Shown piece by piece: positions 7,236-12,497 of a stretch of 12,497 nt of DNA. The DNA comes from JAIUNP01 sp020161975 (lineage in GTDB: Bacteria; Pseudomonadota; Alphaproteobacteria; Rhizobiales; Beijerinckiaceae), in assembly GCA_036745275.1 (NCBI GenBank), contig DAIOGK010000045.1:1-12497 (forward strand), given 5' to 3'. The first letter of the stretch is position 1; the number at the start of each line of letters is the position of its first letter. The notes below the pieces were generated by a model, which saw nothing but the letters and a program-made list of their open reading frames with translations, searched no databases and was not told the origin of the DNA. The position numbers were made by a program, and so were the translations under genes.

Positions 7236-8006
7236 ATGACGAAGGACCTTCTTTTAACTATCGAGGGGCATATCGCGACGATCACGCTGAACAGGCCTGA
7301 GAAGCTCAATGCGGTCACGCCTGAAATGGCTGCGGCCATCGAAGCTGCCGTCCGGGACATCAACCGAAGCGAAACCGTCCGCTGTGTCATCCTGACCGGG
7401 GCGGGGGAGCGGGCATTCTGCGCCGGATCGGACATCCGGCAACTGGACGCTTACGACACGCCGTGGAACTTTCGGAACCGGCCGGATTACTGCGATGCCA
7501 TTCGGGCCCTGTCAAAACCGATTATCGCGGCGGTCAACGGCTATGCGCTCGGCGGCGGGTTGGAAACGGCGATGTCTTGTGACATCCGCATCGCATCGCC
7601 CAATGCGACCTTCGCCGCGCCCGAGATCAAACTCGGATGGATTGGCGGCGGCGGCATGGCGGCGCATCTGATGCATTCGGCCGGCGCCTCGAACGCGGCC
7701 TTGCTGCTGCTGACCGGCGATCCCATCGACGCCGGAAAGGCGTTGTCATGGGGGTTGGTGAGCGAAGTCGTGCCTCTTGCGGATCTGCTTTTGCGGGCAC
7801 GGGCGCTGGCCGGCATCATTGCCTCGCGGGCTCCGATCGCCGCTGAAACCGCCAAAGCCAATCTTCGCGCCGCGAATGCGATGCCGCTCGAAAAGGCCAT
7901 CGAATACGAAAGGGACCTTCAAACGATCTGCTTTGCGACCGCCGACGCCGCCGAGGGCCGCGCCGCCTTCATGGAGAAGCGCCCACCGGTCTTCAAGCGA
8001 CATTAA
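7236..8006 (+). CDS. Enoyl-CoA hydratase/isomerase (crotonase family)
   Basis: The 256-residue crotonase-fold enzyme acts on acyl-CoA thioesters in the cytoplasm. The CoA-oxyanion regions are present as AFCAGSDIRQLDAY (60-73) and VNGYALGGGLETA (100-112). Both acid/base glutamates of true hydratases are kept: E110 in GGGLETAM and E130 in APEIKLGWIGGGG, spaced 20 residues apart as in rat mitochondrial crotonase (E144/E164). It is therefore likely a hydratase rather than a hydrolase or isomerase-only member. AGGAGGGGG (7225-7233) precedes the ATG at 7236, which is 9 bases after the previous gene, so it is probably last in the 4885-8006 operon. Together with the MaoC protein it gives the cluster two hydratases of opposite stereochemical families, possibly acting as an epimerising pair (inferred). 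Confidence 0.93.
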   Translation: MTKDLLLTIEGHIATITLNRPEKLNAVTPEMAAAIEAAVRDINRSETVRCVILTGAGERAFCAGSDIRQLDAYDTPWNFRNRPDYCDAIRALSKPIIAAVNGYALGGGLETAMSCDIRIASPNATFAAPEIKLGWIGGGGMAAHLMHSAGASNAALLLLTGDPIDAGKALSWGLVSEVVPLADLLLRARALAGIIASRAPIAAETAKANLRAANAMPLEKAIEYERDLQTICFATADAAEGRAAFMEKRPPVFKRH

Positions 8007-8045
8007 TCGGCGCAGCTTTGCTACAACGCGGAAGTCACGCACCCT

Positions 8046-8251
8046 TGAAGCACCCTGGGTTTACCCGAGGGCTCAACTTCTGAGAAGGATGAGGCATCAT
8101 GAGCAAGACGACGAACAAGTTTCCTCCGAAGTGCATCAGCGGGCGATCCGGCTGGTTCTGGATCACGAGAACGAGCATCCCTCGCGATGGGTTGCGATCA
8201 TGTCTATTTCGGGCAAGATTGGTTGCACGGCGCAAACGCTGAGCGAATGGG
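8046..8251 (+). mobile_element. Remnant of an IS3-family insertion sequence, left end only
   Basis: The stretch beginning TGAAGCACCCTGGGTTTACC (8046-8065) and running through a ribosome-binding site (GAAGGATGAGG) into a transposase orfA start looks like the left end of an IS3-family element. Only about 205 bases remain. The sequence stops at 8251, where the end of an IS21-type element begins. No orfB or right inverted repeat is found. The exact left boundary is uncertain by a few bases. Confidence 0.6.
8099..8251 (+). pseudogene. IS3-family transposase orfA fragment, frameshifted and truncated
   Basis: The ATG at 8099 begins MSKTTNKF, the typical start of one group of IS3 orfA proteins. Around 8122-8128 one base appears to be missing, and the match continues in the +2 neighbouring frame as SEVHQRAIRLVLDHENEHPS then RWVAIMSISGKIGCTAQTLSEWV, the N-terminal helix-turn-helix of OrfA. 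Homology ends at the EWV codons (8245-8253), where an IS21-type terminus starts. About 50 of roughly 90-100 residues survive. It cannot encode a working transposase. Confidence 0.75.
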
Positions 8252-8282
8252 TGTCAACGCCGGAGTAAAATTAGGCCATTTT

Positions 8283-8351
8283 CGCCGCGACCGGGGAACG
8301 CCGGGAGGGGGTAGCCCGACCAGAGTTTCCCGGTCGCGGCGTCGGCGATTT
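8283..8351. repeat. Long GC-rich inverted repeat downstream of istB 1
   Basis: CGCCGCGACCGGGGAAC (8283-8299) pairs with GTTTCCCGGTCGCGGCG (8335-8351): 17 bp with a single G-T wobble, the outer 13 bp being perfect. It lies 12 bases beyond the istB stop, between that gene and the element's terminus. It could terminate istB transcription on the minus strand, though no T-run is obvious, or it could block read-through into the element. Confidence 0.6.
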
Positions 8352-8362
8352 CGCTGTGTATT

Positions 8363-8922
8363 TCAGTCTGTCTTTCGGGCGCGGCTATGGGCGAGCCGAT
8401 GGCTTTCGCCGTTCATCTCGAGGATGTGGACATGGTGCGTGATGCGATCCAGCGACGCGCCGGTCAGGCGCTCGGACCCCATTGTCTCCGTCCACTCCTC
8501 GAAGGGAAGGTTGCTGGTGATTAGAGTGGCGGCACGTTCATAGCGTTGGGAGGTCAACTCGAACAGCAATTCCGCGCCTGTCTTTGACAGCTGTACGAAG
8601 CCCAGTTCATCGATGATGAGGAGCCTGTATGCGGCCATCTGTTTCTGGAAACGCAGCAAACGCCGCTCGTCGCGCGCTTTCATCATTTCGCTGACCGGTG
8701 CGGCGGCGGCGGTGAAGCCGACGGACAGGCAGCCAGACCGAGGCCGAGCGCTGCGTGAGTCTTTCCCGTGCCGCTCGGGCCGAGAGCGATGACGTTCTCG
8801 CGCTTCTCTATACATTCGCAGCGCGTCAGTTCCAGCACCAGCATCTTGTTCAGTTTCGGAATGGCGGAGAAGTCGAAGCTGTCGAGACTTTTGACGACAG
8901 GAAACCTTACCGCCTTGATCCG
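8363..8922 (-). pseudogene. istB: istB-like transposition ATPase, truncated and frameshifted
   Basis: IstB is the AAA+ helper ATPase of IS21-family transposition. Reading leftwards on the minus strand, the match begins inside the N-terminal region (RIKAVRFPVVKSLDSFDFSA), runs through Walker A GPSGTGKTH (8755-8781) to GLGLAAC, and then breaks. Near 8725-8731 the match jumps to another frame, LSVGFTAAAAPVSEMMKARD, with a few residues missing. It then continues through Walker B LLIIDELGFV and the C-terminal LDRITHHVHILEMNGESHRL to the normal stop at 8363. The first 60 or so residues are missing because a second IS21-type terminus abuts at 8923. Dead gene; family assignment is secure. Confidence 0.85.
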
Positions 8923-8923
8923 G

Positions 8924-9160
8924 TGTCAATCAGCATTGAACATTGACCCCTCTGGGTGTGAAGCGAGCAACCGCCCGGCTGTGCTGGTCGGGGTTGTGCA
9001 GCCGGGCGGCTGCGGTTCCAGTTGGTGAAGGATTACGCGGGTTTCAGGCGCGGTTCTTGGAGCGCCAGCTGTCGTTCCCGGTCTCGACGATCCCGCAATG
9101 ATGAGTGAGGCGATCGAGCAGCGCGCTCGTCATCTTTGCATCATCGAAGATGCTGGCAAA
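8924..9160 (-). mobile_element. IS21-type element 2, terminal fragment
   Basis: TGTCAATCAGCATTGAACAT at 8924-8943 looks like the terminus of another IS21-type element, inserted into istB of element 1. Inside it are a GC-rich hairpin and the last 40 codons of a second, clearly different istB on the minus strand. Homology passes directly into catB near 9155-9165, so istA and the far terminus have been lost. The two element ends share only GGTGTCAA (8250-8257 and 8922-8929). Confidence 0.55.
8971..9009. repeat. GC-rich inverted repeat downstream of istB 2
   Basis: CCGCCCGGCTG (8971-8981) and CAGCCGGGCGG (8999-9009) are perfectly complementary 11-bp arms around a 17-base loop. It occupies the same place relative to istB 2 (between its stop at 9044 and the element end) as the repeat 8283-8351 does for istB 1. 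A role as transcription terminator or anti-read-through structure is possible. Confidence 0.55.
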
Positions 9161-9166
9161 GCGTCG
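9044..9166 (-). pseudogene. istB: C-terminal fragment of a second istB
   Basis: About 40 codons on the minus strand read SIFDDAKMTSALLDRLTHHC then GIVETGNDSWRSKNRA and stop at 9044. This is the conserved C-terminal tail of another IstB subgroup (compare LDRITHHVHILEMNGESHRL in the first copy). The rest of the gene is replaced by catB sequence starting at about 9155-9165. Not functional. Confidence 0.8.
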
Positions 9167-9851
9167 CCACAACATCTTCAAGCTGAAGATCGGTCGTGGC
9201 AATCCGAAAAAGAACATCGCCCATGTGGCCGCGATCAAGGCGGCGCTGGGCGATCGTGCCAGCGTCCGGGTTGACATCAATCAGGCGTGGAGCGTGGCCA
9301 CGGCCTCGGCCTGCCTGCCGTTGCTGCGTGATGCCGGGGTCGACCTTGTCGAGCAGCCGATTGGCCTGAAAAACATCCGCGGCATGCATCAGCTGGCGCA
9401 GGAAACGCCTGTAGCGATCATGGCCGATGAGTCCTTGCAGGGGCCGGAGACGGCGTTCCAGATCGCGCAGGCCGGCGCTGCCGACGTTTTCGCGCTCAAG
9501 ATCGAACAATCCGGCGGTCTGCTTGCCGGCGCCAAGGTTGCGGCGATTGCTGAGGCTGCAGGCATTGGTCTCTACGGCGGCACAATGCTGGAAGGCGCGG
9601 TCGGCACGATTGCCTCGGCGCATCTGTTTGCAACCTTCGCAAACATGGAATGGGGCACCGAACTGTTCGGCCCGCTGTTGCTGACTGAGGAAATTCTCGA
9701 ACAGCCCCTCGATTATTCCGAGTTCTCGCTCGCTGTCCCGACCGGTGCCGGTCTCGGAATCGCGCTGGACGAAGCGCAGGTCGCACGCCTCCGGCGCGAC
9801 CGCCCCGAGCGTAGCGTCCATGTCCTGCCCACCCTGAAGACGGGATCGTAA
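9150..9851 (+). pseudogene. catB: Muconate cycloisomerase, N-terminally truncated
   Basis: catB converts cis,cis-muconate to muconolactone in the catechol branch of the beta-ketoadipate pathway. The remaining frame carries the enolase-superfamily barrel with its catalytic set intact: KLKIG (lysine pair), DINQAW, EQPIG, ADES, ALKIEQSGG and GTMLEGAVGT. The N-terminal capping domain and the first barrel segment, roughly 140 residues, are absent; the match starts at KRRHNIFKLKIG right where the istB fragment ends. An accidental ATG at 9150 (MLAKRRHNIF) could start a 233-residue product. Without the capping domain that closes the active site, activity is improbable. catC follows 4 bases after the stop. 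Confidence 0.88.
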
Positions 9852-9855
9852 AATC

Positions 9856-10173
9856 ATGTTGTTCCAAGTCGAAATGGATGTGCGCATCCCGCACGATCTG
9901 CCCGCCGAAAAAGCCGATGCGCTCAAGCTTGCGGAACGCAACCGGGCGCAGGAACTTCAGAAGGCTGGCATCTGGCGGCACCTTTGGCGCCATGCGGGCC
10001 GCTACGCCAACACCAGCATCTTCGATGTCGAGAGCGCGCAGCAGCTGCACGACATCCTCAGCACACTCCCCCTGTTCCCGTTCATGCAGATCAGCGTGAC
10101 GGCGCTTTGCCGCCATCCGTCGTCGATCCTTTCGCTCGGTCAGCACAATAGGGGACCGTTTCGCAGCGAGTGA
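9856..10173 (+). CDS. catC: Muconolactone delta-isomerase with a replaced C-terminal tail
   Basis: CatC isomerises muconolactone to 3-oxoadipate enol-lactone, one step after CatB. The small ferredoxin-like protein is recognised by MLFQVEMDVRIPHDLP at the start, GIWRHLWRHAGRYANTSIFD (38-57) and LPLFPFMQISVTALCRHPSS (71-90). The normal family length is about 92-97 residues. Here the match ends at about residue 91, and a foreign tail SLGQHNRGPFRSE continues to a stop at 10171-10173, because antisense DNA of the primase-helicase remnant begins at that point. The fold core and probable active-site residues are kept, so it may still be active, but it lacks a functional catB partner and any visible promoter. 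The 4-base gap to catB shows the original operon. Confidence 0.88.
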   Translation: MLFQVEMDVRIPHDLPAEKADALKLAERNRAQELQKAGIWRHLWRHAGRYANTSIFDVESAQQLHDILSTLPLFPFMQISVTALCRHPSSILSLGQHNRGPFRSE

Positions 10174-11082
10174 TCTCAGCACATCATCAAAGATCAGATC
10201 GTTTCGACCATCATCCTCGGCCAGAGCGGCATAAATCGCCGGAACGGGCGGGCGTTCCACCAATGCGAGCGCAGCGGGCAACCTGAAGGTCGTGTGGCGC
10301 TCGCGAACCCGATGGCGAATGCCGCTTTCAGCAGCCTGCGATCGGGCATGGACCTGATGGCGCACAGGACCACATTGCATGAAGATGATCGGATGATGGC
10401 CGTCTTTTCTGGCCACAGTTGCAGACAAGCCAACGACATAGCGTGCTTTCGATCGCCGCGCGACGAGTTCAAAACTCGCAGCGTACAGATGGTGGCATTC
10501 ATCGACAATCAGCTGGCCGTAATCCACAACAATGTCGTCAACCTCGCCTTTTCGGACCAGGCTCTGGATCAGCGCCACGTCGATCAAACCGGTGGGTTTC
10601 CGTTTCCCGCCGCCAATCGTGCCGATTATCTTTGGGGCGACCTGCAAAAAGGAATTCAGCCGTTCGACCCACTGGTCGAGCAATTCTCGGCGATGCACCA
10701 GAACCAACGTGTTACGGGCGCGATGCCCGATCAGCGCAGATGCAACGACCGTCTTGCCGCAGACTCCCTTCACCCATTCATTCGAACAGGCCGGTGAATA
10801 TCCGGCGCGCCCGCTCTTGGCGTTTTCCCATCGCACGGGGAACACGTCGGGGCGGCCCGCGAACAGGCTGCGGAACAAGGCGACCTTTTCACGTGATAAC
10901 GAGTTGTTCGTGACGGTCGCATTTTCGAATACTGGCCGCTTCGCTTCCAGGGCGCGCTCATCAGCCAAACGGGACGCGAGCGCCTCCGTCGCTCGCTGCA
11001 ACTGGTGACCTTCAACGTCTAGCTCGGCCAGACGCATATGGATCCGTTCCAGTTCTGCTTCCGTGTCCTCTCGACTGTTCAA
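10127..11082 (-). pseudogene. TOTE-type primase-helicase remnant with internal deletion
   Basis: One open minus-strand frame resembles proteins of the TOTE conflict system: an N-terminal coiled coil, an archaeo-eukaryotic primase domain and a superfamily 2 helicase. Present here are the coiled-coil start (LNSREDTEAELERIHMRLAE) and the pre-primase signature (LFRSLFAGRPDVFPVRWENA, then SGYSPACSNEW). Next come the end of a Walker A (GKTVVASALI), LVLVHRRELLDQWVERL, IDVALIQSL, the DECHH box, GLSATVARKDGHHPIIFMQC and a motif IV-like VLTERKDRR. At KGVC/GKTVV (about 10757-10760) the primase domain and the first helicase segment are missing, yet the frame is kept. The 3' end, with helicase motifs V and VI, is cut by catC near 10130. 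The start is taken as TTG at 11082 after GGGGTGG; this is uncertain. Almost certainly non-functional. Confidence 0.75.
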
Positions 11083-11205
11083 CAGCGATTTCCACCCCCC
11101 GTTTCCTATCATCCAGCATAGAGGCGAGAAAGCCCAGCCGGAAGCGGGTTTGCTCCACCGGCACCGTCGGTGTTCCTGCCGGGTTGAGAGGGAGAGGGGG
11201 AGTTC

Positions 11206-11442
11206 ATGAGGGGATGTCCTTCTGCCGTTGAGAGCAGAGGCATCATGATTATGCCAAGTGGAGATCCCGAAATGACCAGGCAGAACAGCTACATGGAGCG
11301 TCACGCTCTGCATAACACCGACTCTAGATATTACGTCCTCGATTACCTCGCCCATTCCTTCCCGACCCAGCTCTTCGAGGTCTATTCCGACGCGGATGGG
11401 AATCTGCAGTCCCGCCCCGTCATCGACGAAGACGGTCAATGA
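11206..11442 (+). CDS. Small hypothetical protein, 78 residues
   Basis: The ATG at 11206 follows a very strong purine-rich ribosome-binding site, GGGAGAGGGGGAG, a few bases upstream. The N-terminal third looks poorly conserved, but residues from about 40 on (RYYVLDYLAHSFPTQLFEVY, then SDADGNLQSRPVIDEDGQ) read like a compact, acidic, soluble protein. I do not recognise the family. It is divergent from the primase-helicase remnant (TTG at 11082) and convergent with the minus-strand gene ending at 11491. The 123 bases before it hold short inverted repeats (CACCG/CGGTG, CCGGCA/TGCCGG around 11156-11182) and no gene. The antisense frame over the same stretch is also open, so the call is moderate. 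Confidence 0.5.
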   Translation: MRGCPSAVESRGIMIMPSGDPEMTRQNSYMERHALHNTDSRYYVLDYLAHSFPTQLFEVYSDADGNLQSRPVIDEDGQ

Positions 11443-11490
11443 CAAGCGGTTCGAGCGGATGTCGAGATCACCGCCCGCAACGAGGTTAGA

Positions 11491-12375
11491 CTACGGACGG
11501 AGTTCGGGCCACCTGCCGTAGATCATCTCAAGCGTTTCATCCGTATAATCGGAGATCGTGAACTTGGGCGGCGGACCATCGAGCCAATTGACCAGAAGAT
11601 GATCGAGTTTCGCGGCGGGGTTGAGCCGGCGGAACAGCCAGACTTCATAGGCAAGATAGGTGAAGCCCGTTGTGTCGAATTCCAGACGTCCTGTATTCGC
11701 TGTCATGATCATTCGTTCGACATGGCGTTCACACATTCCGATCAGCGCCTGTTCGAAAGCACCGGTATCGCCGGCAGACGTGAGGGCCACATCGTAGATC
11801 CCGCAATCATGGGTCGCGACCTCATGCGGGATCACCACGCCACGCGTCTGCGCCGCCAGCTTCAACAGAGCGGGATCAACCAGGCCGGCCGGTCGCCAAT
11901 GCTTCTTCCCAGGCCCGTCGCTGCCCAGGGGAAATTCGTTCATCGCGAATTTCATCACCCGGTCGAAGGTGTGGGCGAAGACCCTCTCGTCATCATTATA
12001 AAGCGCGAAGGCGAAGAAATTGAGTGTCGGGGCATAAAGATTGCCCAGATTGCCCTGGTTCACCGGCCCCAGCCTGGTCTCATTCAACCGCATGCCGAGA
12101 TAGCGATAGGCCAGCCCCTGACGCACAATTTCCCACTGCACAGGCCTTTTTTGGGCGACAGGAACATAGAGACCTTGCCGCATCAAGTTCTCGGACAGAG
12201 CAGAGATAGGGCCGCCAATTACAGGTTTCGGCTCTCCTCCACGCCAATTTTTATTGAACCATTCCCAATTTTCAGCGCCCCACTCCGAGAGCTTTTCCGG
12301 CGTCCACCCCTTCTGCAAAGAGATATCGCGCTTCAGCCGGCGCTCTTGCGGCAAGAGCTCACGTTTGGCTACCAT
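11491..12375 (-). CDS. Unrecognised 294-residue protein, possibly an immunity protein
   Basis: The product begins MVAKRELLPQERRLKRDISL, has a tryptophan-rich stretch (SEWGAENWEWFNKNWRGG) and a mixed, mostly helical middle with NLYAPTLNFFAFALYNDDER and FDRVMKFAMNEFPLG. It ends PKFTISDYTDETLEMIYGRW before PELRP. No signal peptide, membrane segment or enzyme motif is evident, so a soluble cytoplasmic protein is likely. The ATG at 12375 is chosen because it overlaps the stop of the upstream gene (AAATGGTAG); the longer in-frame start at 12489 lies entirely within that upstream gene's coding sequence. Such overlap, a modest-sized soluble product and the C-terminus of another protein just upstream fit a toxin-immunity arrangement, but no family is recognised. 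Coding is well supported; function is unknown. Confidence 0.7.
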   Translation of the reverse strand: MVAKRELLPQERRLKRDISLQKGWTPEKLSEWGAENWEWFNKNWRGGEPKPVIGGPISALSENLMRQGLYVPVAQKRPVQWEIVRQGLAYRYLGMRLNETRLGPVNQGNLGNLYAPTLNFFAFALYNDDERVFAHTFDRVMKFAMNEFPLGSDGPGKKHWRPAGLVDPALLKLAAQTRGVVIPHEVATHDCGIYDVALTSAGDTGAFEQALIGMCERHVERMIMTANTGRLEFDTTGFTYLAYEVWLFRRLNPAAKLDHLLVNWLDGPPPKFTISDYTDETLEMIYGRWPELRP

Positions 12376-12497
12376 TTCTTGACACTCACGGTTTGCTTGA
12401 CCAGGTCGATGCGAGCGACAGAACCGGAAGGAACGCCACCTTTGTTGATTACCGCTGAGAACTGACCCGGCGGGCTCGTAAATTTCCACTGAGATTT
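12369..12497 (-). CDS. C-terminal end of a gene entering from the right edge
   Basis: The minus-strand frame that is open at the window edge encodes 42 residues, KSQWKFTSPPGQFSAVINKG then GVPSGSVARIDLVKQTVSVKKW, ending in TAG at 12369-12371. Its alternating hydrophobic pattern reads as two or three beta strands and looks like the natural C-terminus of a secreted or toxin-like domain, though no family is recognised. The stop overlaps the next gene's ATG by 7 bases, which implies translational coupling. It is shorter than typical ORF cut-offs, and its start lies outside the window. Confidence 0.6.
   Translation of the reverse strand, partial: KSQWKFTSPPGQFSAVINKGGVPSGSVARIDLVKQTVSVKKW

Larger units (their letters stand above)
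8252..8922 (-). mobile_element. IS21-type element 1, istB-side fragment
   Basis: The fragment starts with TGTCAACGCCGGAG at 8252, a terminus of the IS21 type (5'-TGTCAA), inserted within the IS3 orfA remnant. It contains the 3' two thirds of istB on the minus strand and a large hairpin between the terminus and the istB stop. It ends at 8922, where a second TGTCAA terminus begins. istA, the start of istB and the other terminus are missing. Boundaries are inferred from where the protein match stops and from the shared TGTCAA. Confidence 0.6.

Noticed and set aside
8046..9166. CRISPR array or phage-type attachment site among the repeats
   Set aside because: The repeats are element termini and hairpins. 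There is no regular repeat-spacer pattern, and no tRNA or integrase gene is seen.
9496..11445. 649-codon minus-strand frame taken as one large protein
   Set aside because: Only about 10127-11082 matches a real family. The start is noncoding leader and the end is antisense of catC and catB, so the length is accidental.
11599..12465. 288-codon plus-strand frame opposite the minus-strand 294-residue gene
   Set aside because: No ribosome-binding site and an Arg/His-rich composition without domains. The minus strand has a better amino-acid composition and an overlapping gene start.

Overview
The window looks like an accessory region of a GC-rich alphaproteobacterium, probably a rhizobial relative. 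This rests on high third-position GC, the gene families present, and IS3- and IS21-type insertion-sequence debris; no marker gene fixes the genus. The left two thirds is an intact, co-oriented catabolic cluster. The right third is a patchwork of truncated mobile elements, a broken catechol-pathway gene pair, the remnant of a conflict-system primase-helicase, and an overlapping gene pair cut by the window edge.

Bases 282-3117 encode a complete tripartite TRAP transporter (substrate-binding protein, small and large membrane subunits). Two LacI-type operator-like sequences lie just upstream, and a LacI-family regulator gene (3145-4221) follows directly. A MaoC-like hydratase overlaps the regulator by an ATGA. 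After about 200 bases containing interlocked inverted repeats come a family III CoA-transferase, a solute-binding-protein-like gene without a signal peptide or partner permease, and an enoyl-CoA hydratase (4885-8006). Read together, the cluster would import a small carboxylate, attach CoA by transfer, and hydrate or isomerise the acyl-CoA, under LacI-type control. The substrate cannot be read from the sequence.

From about 8046 the DNA changes character. An IS3-type orfA fragment is cut by the end of an IS21-type element. That element's frameshifted istB is in turn cut by the end of a second, different IS21-type element, whose istB tail runs into a muconate cycloisomerase gene (catB) missing its N-terminal domain. 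catC follows catB almost complete, but its last codons run into the antisense strand of a TOTE-type primase-helicase gene. That gene is truncated and carries a large in-frame internal deletion that removes the primase domain.

Beyond it are a 78-residue ORF with a strong ribosome-binding site and, on the minus strand, an unrecognised 294-residue protein. Its start codon overlaps the stop codon of a gene entering from the right edge, a layout compatible with (but not proving) a toxin-immunity pair.
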